DNA of 31,217 nucleotides from Lachnospiraceae bacterium (GCA_009774535.1 VSNY01000031.1:1-31217); one strand, 5' to 3'. Shown: positions 1-8,522, counted from the first letter of the stretch. The notes: a model not told the origin generated them from the letters alone. Program-made: numbers and translations.

Positions 1-1086
1 CGTCGTCGGCAGATAATAGTCCATAAATTTGTGCAGGTCATCCGCGCTCTGCGGCACTTTTTCCACCTGTTCAAAAATCCGGCGCATAATGGATTCCAGG
101 CGGGAGAGCTTGTAGCTCATTTCTTCGCCCCGGATTTTTTCATTGCATTCATGCACCATACGGATATAGGCATTGCCGTCCTTTAAGATCTTTTCGGTCT
201 GTTCATTATAATGACGTGCCGCCTCCCGTTTCTCCGCCTCCTGGGCCTGTCTTGCCTGCTCCGCCTCCTGGGCCGCCTGCTCCATTTTTGCCGCCTGTTC
301 CCTGGCCTGGTTTTCCTGTTCTGCCTGCAGATACTGCTGGTAGACATCCTGCGTCAGCATAAAAGTCGTCTGGCCGTTGTCAAGACGGCCCTGTGGAAAC
401 ATATGTTTTTTCATCATTTTGCGCAAGTCTTTGACAACTTCATCCCTGCGCTGCCCGGTCTGTAAGGCCAGCTCTTCAATCGCGATGTATCCTCTCTCCC
501 CGATCAGCCTGGCATAGTGATAAAAACGGTTAACCAGACGGATCTTGCGGCTGCCGCGTACAATATCCGTAATACTTAACGCCGTCAGCAGCCCGAAAAT
601 CACAGAAAAAACGATCGGAGCCGCGCCGCCTTCCGTAAGGATCACGATCAGTAAGATGATTGTTGTAATCCCAAAGCCGCTTGTCGCCAAAATTCCCCAT
701 GCCAGCTGCAGCGGGCCTAAAATCCTGCCCGTCGGATGCTTCGCTACGGTTGCCGGAAGGAGTTTATTTTCACGTGCCGCAGACGATTCCTGTTTCCAGC
801 CTGTCCATGCAGCGCGGTCTTTATAAATCGAAGTATATTTGCTGTTTTCCCTGCGGCGTGTACGTTCATAGTCTGCCTGGCCTTTTCTTGTATAGGTAGT
901 CTTTGCGTACTGGTGGGTCGGATTGCCATATGTACCTTTGGATGCATCGTCCCTTACCTGACGTACGACACGGTTGACGGTATTTGTTACATTTTCGCTC
1001 AGGCCGCTGTAGTCATTCCGGTTGACTGCATCTGCAACCGCATCCAGAATGTCTCCACCGGCATTGCATATGTCTTTGATATCCAT
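1..1086 (-). CDS. XpaC-like membrane protein (5-bromo-4-chloroindolyl phosphate hydrolysis family), 3' end cut by window
   Basis: The minus-strand frame is open for 362 codons from ATG at 1086 to the window edge without a stop, so the C-terminus is missing. The start is set by AGGTGG a few bases upstream. The protein begins MDIKDICNAGG. It has a basic, Arg-rich stretch around residues 40-80 and two adjacent hydrophobic segments (about residues 130-175), then a probable winged-helix-like region (residues 185-240). A long Glu/Gln/Ala coiled coil follows (about 255-295), and the visible end reads MDYYLPTT. That last motif, after a membrane pair, is typical of the XpaC family, which often sits beside TelA-type toxic-anion-resistance genes. 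The partner would lie outside this window. The biochemical role of the family is poorly defined, and the name comes from a chromogenic-substrate phenotype in Bacillus. The family call is fairly confident and the function is not. Confidence 0.8.
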   Translation of the reverse strand, partial: MDIKDICNAGGDILDAVADAVNRNDYSGLSENVTNTVNRVVRQVRDDASKGTYGNPTHQYAKTTYTRKGQADYERTRRRENSKYTSIYKDRAAWTGWKQESSAARENKLLPATVAKHPTGRILGPLQLAWGILATSGFGITTIILLIVILTEGGAAPIVFSVIFGLLTALSITDIVRGSRKIRLVNRFYHYARLIGERGYIAIEELALQTGQRRDEVVKDLRKMMKKHMFPQGRLDNGQTTFMLTQDVYQQYLQAEQENQAREQAAKMEQAAQEAEQARQAQEAEKREAARHYNEQTEKILKDGNAYIRMVHECNEKIRGEEMSYKLSRLESIMRRIFEQVEKVPQSADDLHKFMDYYLPTT

Positions 1087-1141
1087 AGTGCCACCTGCTT
1101 TCTGCTTCTTTCTGCTTTTTGCTGATTCTTTGTCTGCAATC

Positions 1142-1170
1142 ATTATAAAAGAGACTGGGGAATTCTGCAA
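1142..1170 (-). promoter_or_regulatory. Sigma-A type promoter of the XpaC-like gene
   Basis: On the minus strand TTGCAG (1165-1170) is followed after exactly 17 nt by TATAAT (1142-1147). Transcription would start near 1135, about 50 nt before the XpaC-like start codon. Both boxes are close to consensus. Confidence 0.7.
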
Positions 1171-1263
1171 TAGGTATTTTGGGGGATGGGGATTTTTGGG
1201 GATATCCTGTACGCGGGACTTTTAAATCGTAAAAAATATCAGGCTAATATTCCATAGGCGCGA

Positions 1264-1306
1264 CCTGGAGCGTATCTTAAAAAGCATTTTTAAGATACGC
1301 TCCAGG
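1264..1306. repeat. Perfect 20-bp inverted repeat with 3-nt loop (intergenic palindromic repeat)
   Basis: The 304-bp gap between the XpaC-like gene and patB holds a perfect 20-bp inverted repeat (1264-1283 and 1287-1306) with the loop GCA. The outer end is CCTGGAGCG and the inner end is a run of five A paired with five T. No U-tract follows the stem on either strand, so it is not a classic intrinsic terminator. Looser complementarity extends outward (GGCGCGACC at 1257-1265 against GTTCGCGCCC at about 1348-1357). This suggests a MITE-like or REP-like element of about 100 bp rather than a simple terminator. It could still slow or end transcription from patB. Confidence 0.6.
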
Positions 1307-1390
1307 AAAATACCACTATTCTGACAATACAGTGCATATTTCTTAAGTTCGCGCCCAGGCTCCTGACAAGATACAAAACCACTTAATGCA

Positions 1391-2602
1391 TCAGGCTTTC
1401 TCCTGAAATACATAATCCGATAAGCGCTGCAGCGCTTCTTTTACTCTTTGTAACGGCAGCGCCAGATTCATCCGGATATGGCAAGGCCCGTAAAACGGTC
1501 TGCCGTCCTGCCAGCCAACGCCGACATCCCATCCTGCCTGCAGCAGTTCCTGAACCGTAATTCCCTGTTTCGTACACCATTCTGTACAGTCCAAAAACAG
1601 CATATAGGTTCCTTGCGGTTTGGATACCGTAATTCCTGGCAGATGCTTTTGTATATAATCACATGCAGTATTGACATTCTCACTAAGCGTCTGGCATAAC
1701 TCGTCTACCCATTCCTGCCCTTCCTGCCTGTATGCGCCGATGAGTGCATGCATGGATAATACATTCATACTGTTATAGTGCGGTTTTAATCCTTTGGATA
1801 CAATACGGTCGCGCAGCGCACGGTTATAAATAATATGATAGCTTCCAATTAATCCAGCCAGGTTAAAGGTTTTGCTTGGCGCATAAAAAGATGCTGTATG
1901 CTCTCTGGCGTACCTGTTTACGGACTGAGTCGGAATATGTCTGCTGCCGTTTAAAAGTATGTCTGACCAGATTTCATCTGCCAGAACCGTTACTTCATAT
2001 TTTTCAAAAATCTGCATCGCGCGTTCCAGTTCCTGACGCTCCCAGACGCGTCCGGTCGGATTATGCGGGGAACAAAAGACTGCCACATGGATTTTCTGCG
2101 CTTTGATCTTTGCTTCCATATCTTCATAATCCATGCGGTAAATGCCGTCAGCGTCTTTTTTCAGTTCACTGTGTACCATCCGGTAGCCATTGCGGGTAAG
2201 GCATTCTGTAAAACCAATATAGGCAGGACTATGAAGCAGCACCGCGTCGCCAGGCGCCGCACAGCTGGTCAGCGCAGAGATCACTCCTCCAAGTACACCG
2301 TTTTCATAACCAATCTGCTCTTTACTCAGACCGGTTACGCCATTGCGTGTTTCGTGCCAGCGGATAATTGATGTAAAATACGCATCCCTGCTTTCAAAAT
2401 ATCCATAGGCCGGATGCTTCGCGCGCGCGATGATCGCTTCAGGAATGGTCGGGACTGTTGGAAAATTCATGTCCGCAACCCACATAGGAATAAAGTCAAA
2501 GCCTTCTTTTGGCGGCGTCGGGGCATATCCTACACCCAAGCCGTCTACAGCTACTGCATCCATTCCGGCGCGGTCCATGATTGATGTAAAATCGTATTTC
2601 AT
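1391..2602 (-). CDS. patB: PatB/MalY-family pyridoxal-phosphate C-S lyase (cystathionine beta-lyase type)
   Basis: This is a fold-type I PLP enzyme of 403 residues, the usual length for the MalY/PatB family. The family cleaves C-S bonds of cystathionine or cysteine conjugates to give pyruvate, ammonia and a thiol. Visible motifs are FIPMWVADMNF near residues 38-48, SPHNPTGRVW (178-187, with the substrate-carboxylate and PLP-contacting Asn), ADEIWSD (208-214, whose Asp pairs with the PLP ring nitrogen) and APSKTFNLAG with the Schiff-base Lys244. The start ATG at 2602 was chosen over upstream in-frame codons because AGGAG lies 9-10 nt before it, while the upstream codons overlap the promoter. 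The gene is monocistronic, with its own promoter just upstream. Substrate preference (methionine biosynthesis or thiol metabolism) cannot be read from the sequence. Confidence 0.9.
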   Translation of the reverse strand: MKYDFTSIMDRAGMDAVAVDGLGVGYAPTPPKEGFDFIPMWVADMNFPTVPTIPEAIIARAKHPAYGYFESRDAYFTSIIRWHETRNGVTGLSKEQIGYENGVLGGVISALTSCAAPGDAVLLHSPAYIGFTECLTRNGYRMVHSELKKDADGIYRMDYEDMEAKIKAQKIHVAVFCSPHNPTGRVWERQELERAMQIFEKYEVTVLADEIWSDILLNGSRHIPTQSVNRYAREHTASFYAPSKTFNLAGLIGSYHIIYNRALRDRIVSKGLKPHYNSMNVLSMHALIGAYRQEGQEWVDELCQTLSENVNTACDYIQKHLPGITVSKPQGTYMLFLDCTEWCTKQGITVQELLQAGWDVGVGWQDGRPFYGPCHIRMNLALPLQRVKEALQRLSDYVFQEKA

Positions 2603-2631
2603 ATGTCCATTCTCCTTTGCTTGTTTGTCTG

Positions 2632-2660
2632 ATTGTAGCATATTTAAAAAACTGCTACAA
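2632..2660 (-). promoter_or_regulatory. patB promoter with overlapping inverted repeat (possible operator)
   Basis: On the minus strand TTGTAG (2655-2660) and TACAAT (2632-2637) are separated by 17 nt. The two boxes lie inside an 8-bp perfect inverted repeat: TTGTAGCA at 2633-2640 and TGCTACAA at 2653-2660, with 12 nt between. A dimeric repressor bound there would cover both boxes. The operator idea is inference. Confidence 0.6.
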
Positions 2661-2685
2661 GAGACGCCTGAAAAAAGATCCATCA

Positions 2686-2714
2686 TTGACACAGACAACA
2701 GCCAGGTTTAAAAT
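2686..2714 (+). promoter_or_regulatory. Strong sigma-A promoter of the unknown forward gene
   Basis: TTGACA (2686-2691), a 17-nt spacer and TAAAAT (2709-2714) form a near-consensus promoter. Transcription would start near 2721. That rules out an in-frame TTG at 2720 as start and supports the ATG at 2762. It is back-to-back with the patB promoter. Confidence 0.7.
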
Positions 2715-2761
2715 AAGTTTTGGATCAAGAATCTGACATTTACGAAAGGAATTTCATACTT

Positions 2762-3364
2762 ATGAGCGCATTGATGTACCTGGCAGCAGACATCCCTTTT
2801 TTAGAAGTGAAAAATCCGCATGAACAGACTATATCCATACAGGAAGCCTTAGAGCGCGGAATCGAAGTGCCGGATTGGCTGCTGCAGGATGAAAAAGCAG
2901 ACCGGAACGACCCGAAAATGCTGCTTTATACAGATCGTTATCAAATTCATTCAGAAAACGGAACTTTTGAAGACCTTGCATATGATGATGACTTTTCGAT
3001 CTGCCCAATGGAAAAGTCTGCAGATATTTTGACAAAGAAGGCATACTGCGCCAGCGTGCAGTGGAGTCATTACACAAAAGGGCGTGCGGCGCAGATCATC
3101 CGTTACATCCGGGAAACGCTGACACATACACCGCAGGTCGAGATCTGGAACATCTGGATGGGAGCCACCTATCCGCCTCCGCGTATACAAAAGGTACGCA
3201 TTCCGGCAGAAGAACTTGACGCAGATGCTCTAAAAAGGCTGGATGCTTTTGAAATCTCCACCTCAGAACGCGTGACCCGCCAGCAAATCCCGCACGCGTG
3301 GGGTATCCCGGAGGATGAACTGGAAATCAGTACACAATACTGCTATGAAATTGTGCGTACATAA
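2762..3364 (+). CDS. Conserved-looking protein of unknown function (200 aa)
   Basis: This 200-codon forward gene starts at ATG 2762, with an AAAGGA site about 13 nt upstream and a strong promoter at 2686-2714. The product begins MSALMYLAADIPFLEV. It is soluble and acidic, has no signal peptide or membrane segment, and is rich in Asp/Glu and aromatic residues. The middle carries YCASVQWSHYTKGRAAQIIRYI, and the second half repeats short acidic segments (PAEELDADALKRLD). I do not recognise the family. It is transcribed alone, divergent from patB and convergent with the amrS remnant. Codon use resembles the neighbours, so nothing suggests recent import. It is probably a real gene because the promoter, ribosome site and long open frame agree. 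Confidence 0.7.
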   Translation: MSALMYLAADIPFLEVKNPHEQTISIQEALERGIEVPDWLLQDEKADRNDPKMLLYTDRYQIHSENGTFEDLAYDDDFSICPMEKSADILTKKAYCASVQWSHYTKGRAAQIIRYIRETLTHTPQVEIWNIWMGATYPPPRIQKVRIPAEELDADALKRLDAFEISTSERVTRQQIPHAWGIPEDELEISTQYCYEIVRT

Positions 3365-3394
3365 CCAGCCCTGGTCTTGGTATCAGGCTTTTTT

Positions 3395-3844
3395 TCAGCA
3401 GTTCCCAACAAACACATGCTTCACATACTTCCCCGCAAGATTCGCCAGCCGATAAACCTGCTGCACATCCGTCGCGTCTTTTTCTGTCATATGGTACCTC
3501 GGAAAAAAACGCGTCACATGCAGCGGAATATCAGGCCCTGCCCACTTTGCAAGTTCCTCCATCTGTGCCGGATCATCGTTTTCTCCCGGCACAATCAGTG
3601 TCGTGAACTCTACATGGCATGTCTGCGCCGCCCGTCTGATCAGAGCAAGCACCAGGTCAAGCGCCAGCGCCGTAATTTTTCCGTAATTTACGCAGACAAT
3701 TGTCCCATTCTCATTTTTTCTCGCACCGCAAATACCGCTCTGCCCGGGCGCAAGATTACAGTGGTGCATACAGGTCTTGCAAACCGTTCTTGCATACGGC
3801 CTTTCTGATCCGGATGCAGAGATTTGTAAATTATTTTTATTCAT
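3395..3844 (-). pseudogene. Remnant of AmmeMemoRadiSam radical-SAM enzyme AmrS (internal deletion, short C-terminus)
   Basis: The 149-codon frame opens with the N-terminal Cys cluster typical of AmrS (CKTCMHHCNLAPGQSGICG, residues 22-40) and reaches GKITALALD. It then jumps straight to LVLALIRRAAQTCHVEFTTLIVPGE, a segment that in intact proteins of about 290 residues lies after the whole radical-SAM core. The CxxxCxxC cluster for the 4Fe-4S centre (normally within CNLRCPFCQN-like sequence) is absent. The protein also ends at KHVFVGNC, short of the usual C-terminal Cys pair. The reading frame is kept, so a protein could be made, but it cannot be a radical-SAM enzyme. The start ATG overlaps the end of the amrA remnant, the operon coupling expected of an intact locus. 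Confidence 0.75.
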
Positions 3845-4163
3845 GACGTACCACTTCAAATCTTTCCAGTTCCACAGATTCCGCTTCACCAATCCCAGCC
3901 TTGCGCTTTGCAATCGCAACCTGGTCGCTAACCGTATCCACGCCTTCCAGATTCGGCAGAAGCAGCCCGCGGCGATATCCTTTTGCAACAACTACACCAT
4001 AACGCCTGACATCCAGCTGATCCAAACTGTTTATTTTTTCCATACTTCCCAGCACATCTACGCTGATTGTCAGCTGATCCAGTTCTGCCTGCGTAATCGG
4101 CGAAAATCTGGGATCTAACGTAGATGCACTGACTGCATTTACGCTGCTGTAATTGCCATATGG
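3837..4163 (-). pseudogene. 5'-truncated AMMECR1-domain (AmrA) remnant
   Basis: Reading down from 4163, the frame translates as STLDPRFSPITQAELDQLTI, then KINSLDQLDVRRYGVVVAKG, then RRGLLLPNLEGVDTV, ending FEVVRHE. This is the C-terminal half of the AMMECR1 domain. The N-terminal half, including the LRGCIGT signature, is missing, and a TGA at 4164-4166 closes the frame just upstream. The only in-frame start is a GTG at 4055, inside the domain. Just upstream a strong AGGAG leads to an ATG in another frame that ends after six codons, possibly a relic of the original start region. The AmrB/Memo partner usually present in this system is absent. Together with the amrS remnant this is a decayed operon. 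Confidence 0.75.
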
Positions 4164-4200
4164 TCACTCCTTTCTGCATCTCCGTTAAAATTGACGCACA

Positions 4201-5400
4201 TTACGGATCAAGCAAATACTCCGCCATCACATAATTACTGATATCAATCCCAAAATCTGTCAGACAATAGCCGTTCTTTGTCTTATTTATGAATCCTTGT
4301 TTTAACTGCTTGTCCAAAACTGTCCCATATACTTCTTCCAACTCTTTATGAAATTGATTTTGAAAATCTTTTGCCGAGACTCCCTGTGTCATCCGCAGCC
4401 CCAAAAACATAAATTCTTCCATCTGTTCATATATTTGCAGTTCGTATCTGTCTGTATAAGCATAGACTTCATTTGCAAAATCTGTATTTAAATAATTCCC
4501 AAAATCTGAGGTGTTGGAAAAACGAAAATTATTTACCATGGAAGCAGCCCCCAGACCCATCCCCAGATAATTGTTTCGTCTCCAGTATCCGGCATTATGC
4601 CGGCATACAAATCCGTCCAAAGCGTAATTTGATATTTCATATCTTTGATAGCCTGCCTGCTGCAGCAGTTCTTTTGTCAGCTGATACATCTTTCGTTCTT
4701 CCTTTTCATCCGGAAGCTGATGCTGGTCTTTTCCTTTTTCGCGCAAACGGTCCGACTCACCGAAACGTTCAAAAAATGGTGTCCCTTCTTCTATGATGAG
4801 GCTGTATGCGGAAATATGTTCCGGCCTTAAATCAATCACTTTTTCCAGCGAGTGTGCATAAGTGTCCGCCCTCTGCCCCGGAAGGGCTGTCATCAGGTCG
4901 ACATTGATATTTGCAAAGCCTATGCTGCGTGCCAGTTCGTAATTGTCTCTGAATTCCTGATAAGTATGAACCCTGCCGAGCAGACGCAGTTCCTCCTCCT
5001 GTGCAGACTGCAGTCCCACACTAAGCCGATTCACGCCAAAATCCCGGTATGTGCGCAGTTTCACGGCGTCCAATGTACCTGGATTGCATTCTACTGTAAT
5101 CTCCGCATCCGGCACAATGAAAAAGCCTGCATACAGCTGTTCCAGCAAGCGCTGCATCTGTGAAGGCGTAAGTATCGAAGGCGTCCCTCCTCCAATAAAA
5201 ATCGTGATCACTGGATCTTTCGCATATTGCCTGGATACTGCACGGATTTCCTGCAGCAGCTGATCCAGATATGCCTCAATCACAGATTCCGGCGCAGGCG
5301 CTGACAGAAAATCACAATACTGGCATTTTTTCACACAAAATGGGATGTGAATATAGAGTTCCAGTTCTTTTATTTTCATTATCATTTCACTAATCTTCAT
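4201..5400 (-). CDS. hemW: HemW, radical-SAM heme chaperone (HemN-like)
   Basis: This 399-residue protein is of the coproporphyrinogen oxidase-like radical-SAM family. It begins near ELYIHIPFCVKKCQYCDF, with 4Fe-4S-binding Cys at residues 22, 26 and 29, and has the SAM-contacting FIGGGTPSIL near residue 70. Later conserved pieces are VECNPGTLD, NRLSVGLQS, DLMTALPGQ and the substrate-domain motif YEISNYA. The length and position next to lepA fit HemW, which is thought to deliver heme to respiratory enzymes, rather than true HemN. ATG 5400 overlaps the lepA stop by 11 bp, but in-frame ATGs at 5385 and 5379 are also possible because no strong ribosome site is visible. In Bacillus hrcA-grpE-dnaK follows here; in this window the decayed amr genes follow instead. 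Confidence 0.92.
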   Translation of the reverse strand: MKISEMIMKIKELELYIHIPFCVKKCQYCDFLSAPAPESVIEAYLDQLLQEIRAVSRQYAKDPVITIFIGGGTPSILTPSQMQRLLEQLYAGFFIVPDAEITVECNPGTLDAVKLRTYRDFGVNRLSVGLQSAQEEELRLLGRVHTYQEFRDNYELARSIGFANINVDLMTALPGQRADTYAHSLEKVIDLRPEHISAYSLIIEEGTPFFERFGESDRLREKGKDQHQLPDEKEERKMYQLTKELLQQAGYQRYEISNYALDGFVCRHNAGYWRRNNYLGMGLGAASMVNNFRFSNTSDFGNYLNTDFANEVYAYTDRYELQIYEQMEEFMFLGLRMTQGVSAKDFQNQFHKELEEVYGTVLDKQLKQGFINKTKNGYCLTDFGIDISNYVMAEYLLDP

Positions 5401-7201
5401 CCAGCTTGAGTACGCTCATAAAAGCTTCCTGCGGAATCTCTACGCTGCCGATCTGACGCATCCGCTTTTTGCCTTCCTTTTGCTTTTCCAGCAGCTTTTT
5501 CTTACGTGTAATATCGCCGCCGTAACATTTTGCAAGCACGTCCTTACGCATAGCGCGTACCGTCTCCCGGGCAATCACCCTGCTTCCAACCGCTGCCTGA
5601 ATTGGAATTTCAAACAGATGCCTTGGAATCTCTTCCTTGAGCCGTTCACACATCCTGCGTCCGCGCTCATAAGCTGTCCCGGAGAATACGATAAAGGACA
5701 GCGCGTCGACTTCTTCTTTATTAATCAGAATATCCAGTTTCACCAGTTCGGACTTCTGATATCCTTTCATCTCATAATCAAACGATGCATAGCCGCGTGA
5801 ACGTGATTTTAACGCATCAAAGAAATCATATATAATCTCATTTAAAGGAATCGTATATTTTAGCCGTGCGCGCGTTTCTTCCAGATATTCCATGCTGATA
5901 TAAATTCCACGCCGCTGCTGGCACAGATCCATAATCGGCCCGATATACTCACTGGACACCATAATTTCCGCATCCACAACCGGCTCTTCCATATAATCAA
6001 TTTCCGCGGGTTCCGGCAGGTTAGACGGATTTGTCAGCTCAATCATCGTACCGTCCGTCTTATAGACACGGTATACAACGCCTGGCGCTGTCGTTACTAA
6101 ATCCAGATTAAATTCACGTTCCAACCGTTCCTGTATAATTTCCAGATGCAGCAATCCCAAAAACCCGCAGCGGAATCCAAATCCAAGCGCTACAGACGTC
6201 TCTGCCTCAAACTGCAGCGCCGCGTCATTTAACTGCAGCTTTTCCAGCGCATCCCGCAGATCCGGATACTTCGTCGTATCCGCCGGGTACAGCCCGCAGT
6301 AGACCATTGGATTTACTTTTTTATAGCCCGGCAGCGGCTCCGCACACGGACGGTCTGCCTGCGTAATCGTATCGCCGACACGGGTATCTTTGACATTCTT
6401 AAGACTTGCCGTCAGATAGCCAACCATACCCGCGCTTAATTCCTCACACGGAATAAACTGTCCGGCTCCAAAATAACCTACCTCCACGACTTCCGCGGTC
6501 GCAGCGGTTGCCATCATTTTAATTTTCGTTCCGTTTCTTACCGTTCCTTCTTTGATTCTGCAAAAAACAATTACGCCTTTATAAGAGTCGTATTTTGAAT
6601 CAAAGATCAGCGCCTGCAGCGGCGCCGACGCGTCTCCGTCCGGAGCAGGGATTTTTTCTACAATCGCTTCCAGCACCTGTTCTACATTTACGCCTGTCTT
6701 TGCGGAAATCAAAGGCGCGTCCGAAGCGTCCAGACCGATAATATCCTCAATCTCTTCCCGAACCCGCTCCGGCTCCGCGCTCGGCAGGTCGATTTTATTA
6801 ATTACCGGAAATACTTCCAGGTCATGATCCAGCGCCAGATACACATTCGCCAGTGTCTGCGCTTCAATTCCCTGCGCCGCATCCACAACCAGAATCGCTC
6901 CGTCGCATGCCGCAAGGCTTCTGGAAACCTCATAAGTAAAATCAACATGTCCGGGAGTATCGATCAGGTTAAAAATATATTCTTCCCCGTCCTTTGCCTT
7001 ATAAATAATACGCACTGCCTGCGATTTAATTGTAATCCCGCGTTCCCGTTCCAGATCCATATTGTCCAATACCTGCGCCTGCATCTCCCGCTCTGTCAGC
7101 AGCCCGGTCTTTTCAATGATCCGGTCTGCAAGTGTGGATTTTCCGTGGTCGATATGCGCTACGATACAAAAATTTCTGATTCTGCTCTGATCCACTGTCA
7201 T
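5390..7201 (-). CDS. lepA: Elongation factor 4 (LepA), ribosome back-translocation GTPase
   Basis: This translational GTPase has 603 residues from the chosen start, the normal LepA length. The G1 loop is AHIDHGKST (residues 15-23), followed by DTPGHVDFTYEVSRSLAACDG, the NKIDLPSA guanine-specificity motif, and the LepA C-terminal domain ending VLKLDED with the basic tail RKKKLLEKQKEGKKRMRQIG shortly before it. The GGAGG site precedes two adjacent ATG codons, at 7204 and 7201. The second has the better spacing (5 nt) and gives MTVDQSRIRNF. LepA acts on stalled ribosomes in the cytoplasm, especially under ionic or other stress. The gene sits between spoIIP (50 bp upstream) and hemW (overlapping), probably co-transcribed, as in Bacillus. 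Confidence 0.95.
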   Translation of the reverse strand: MTVDQSRIRNFCIVAHIDHGKSTLADRIIEKTGLLTEREMQAQVLDNMDLERERGITIKSQAVRIIYKAKDGEEYIFNLIDTPGHVDFTYEVSRSLAACDGAILVVDAAQGIEAQTLANVYLALDHDLEVFPVINKIDLPSAEPERVREEIEDIIGLDASDAPLISAKTGVNVEQVLEAIVEKIPAPDGDASAPLQALIFDSKYDSYKGVIVFCRIKEGTVRNGTKIKMMATAATAEVVEVGYFGAGQFIPCEELSAGMVGYLTASLKNVKDTRVGDTITQADRPCAEPLPGYKKVNPMVYCGLYPADTTKYPDLRDALEKLQLNDAALQFEAETSVALGFGFRCGFLGLLHLEIIQERLEREFNLDLVTTAPGVVYRVYKTDGTMIELTNPSNLPEPAEIDYMEEPVVDAEIMVSSEYIGPIMDLCQQRRGIYISMEYLEETRARLKYTIPLNEIIYDFFDALKSRSRGYASFDYEMKGYQKSELVKLDILINKEEVDALSFIVFSGTAYERGRRMCERLKEEIPRHLFEIPIQAAVGSRVIARETVRAMRKDVLAKCYGGDITRKKKLLEKQKEGKKRMRQIGSVEIPQEAFMSVLKLDED

Positions 7202-7250
7202 CATTTCCTCCGTTTTTCTTGTGTCTGTGTATTGCCATCTTAACATAATT

Positions 7251-8522
7251 TTAGTAATGGTGCAACCCCGACAACACCTTATCCAGCACATCCGCCAACG
7301 GCCCCATTGCATTTAACACTTCCTGATATGTATTCGTCTGCGCCCCCACTTCCACAAGCAGCGATTTCGGCAGATAATGCAGATTATACCGATATCCTTT
7401 CAGATACACAAACCTGGAAAATCCCGGATAATATTCCGCTGCGGCCAGCTGCATCTGAAACGAAAACGCCAGATTATCCGCAAGGTTCGGGTTATACAAA
7501 TAGCTGATATCCCCTTGTGCCGTTGTATGGCTAAGTCCGTTAAAAAACATAATCGTAGCCGTATCCTTCCCGTTCACCTTTTCCACCAGTCTCGTACCTT
7601 CCGCCACGCCGTCCCTGTGCAGATCAATAATGACCTGAATGCCCGGATAATCTTTTAACAGCTGTTCTACCGCGGGCGCGGCTCTGGAATATGCGTTGTC
7701 GCGGTCTGGAAGGTCATATTTGCCTTTATGATGCAGCACTTTATATCCGTAAGTATCCTCCAGCAGCCTGGCCAGTTCATCGCCCAGCCCGACAACCGAC
7801 TGCGTCTCATCTTTGGAATCCGCAAAACGTTCCTGCGAATGTGTATGATAAATCAGAATCTGCGGACCCTCGCCGTCCGGATCGATGCGCATATCCTTAG
7901 CCAGCATCTGCTCCGCGTTCAGCTGCTTGCTGTTTGTCGTGGTCGTACTGTCCACACGGTAAAAATTCTGAAGCAGATAGTCAAAATCATTTAGTTTCTG
8001 GCGTGAAAATTTCCTGATTTTATCTCCGGCCACGGACGCTGCTGCCTGCTGCCCGTCCTGCGTCTCTTTTTGTTCCTGTTCCCGGATGCCCTGCAGATCG
8101 ACATTTTCGCCGGCTGCCTGTTCATTTTCCTGCTCCAGCAGCTGTGCGTGCAGAGCTTCGATGTCTTCGTTGCTGTCACAGCTGTCCTCCGCTTCTCCGG
8201 GAAGTCCTGCATCTCCCATAGCCATCTGCATTTCCTGTTCTCTGGCATACCCATAAATCGGAAGCATTTCATCCATATTTGCCGCCAGATAATCATAAAT
8301 AGTCTTCTCTTCGGAGTCTTTCGCATCATAGACCAAGACCGGCATGCAGCTTTGTACCGCCTGATAGCCCAAATTTTCCTGCAAACAGGTAACAGCTGCA
8401 TCCAGTATTGTATTTTTGGTGATCCCGGCGGCATCCATCACACAAATACCTGCCGCCACAAAAATGCACAGCGGAAAGGTACCCATCCACCATTTCTTTT
8501 TGTACTTTCTCTTAAAATGCAT
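7251..8522 (-). CDS. spoIIP: Stage II sporulation protein P (SpoIIP), peptidoglycan amidase/endopeptidase
   Basis: SpoIIP works with SpoIID and SpoIIM in the mother cell to thin septal peptidoglycan and drive engulfment. The 423-residue protein has a basic N-terminal cytoplasmic tail and one membrane span (about residues 12-32). A Glu/Gln-rich linker (about 95-165) precedes the catalytic domain, which shows LIYHTHSQERF (zinc-ligand-type HTHSQE at 226-231), IDLHRDG (300-305) and LLVEVGAQTNT. The ATG at 8522 was preferred because GGGAGG lies 7 nt before it. An in-frame ATG at 8537 with its own AGGAG would add five residues. It is flanked by gpr and lepA as in Bacillus. A sigma-E promoter is expected upstream, and CATATACT near 8625 on the minus strand is a weak candidate for its -10. 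Confidence 0.92.
   Translation of the reverse strand: MHFKRKYKKKWWMGTFPLCIFVAAGICVMDAAGITKNTILDAAVTCLQENLGYQAVQSCMPVLVYDAKDSEEKTIYDYLAANMDEMLPIYGYAREQEMQMAMGDAGLPGEAEDSCDSNEDIEALHAQLLEQENEQAAGENVDLQGIREQEQKETQDGQQAAASVAGDKIRKFSRQKLNDFDYLLQNFYRVDSTTTTNSKQLNAEQMLAKDMRIDPDGEGPQILIYHTHSQERFADSKDETQSVVGLGDELARLLEDTYGYKVLHHKGKYDLPDRDNAYSRAAPAVEQLLKDYPGIQVIIDLHRDGVAEGTRLVEKVNGKDTATIMFFNGLSHTTAQGDISYLYNPNLADNLAFSFQMQLAAAEYYPGFSRFVYLKGYRYNLHYLPKSLLVEVGAQTNTYQEVLNAMGPLADVLDKVLSGLHHY

Noticed and set aside
1222..1413. 63-codon minus-strand frame over the palindromic repeat
   Set aside because: It is made mostly of the inverted repeat and flanks, with no ribosome site. Better described as an intergenic repeat.
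7991..8434. 147-codon minus-strand frame inside spoIIP
   Set aside because: Shadow of spoIIP in another frame, Arg/Trp/Cys-rich and without homology or ribosome site.
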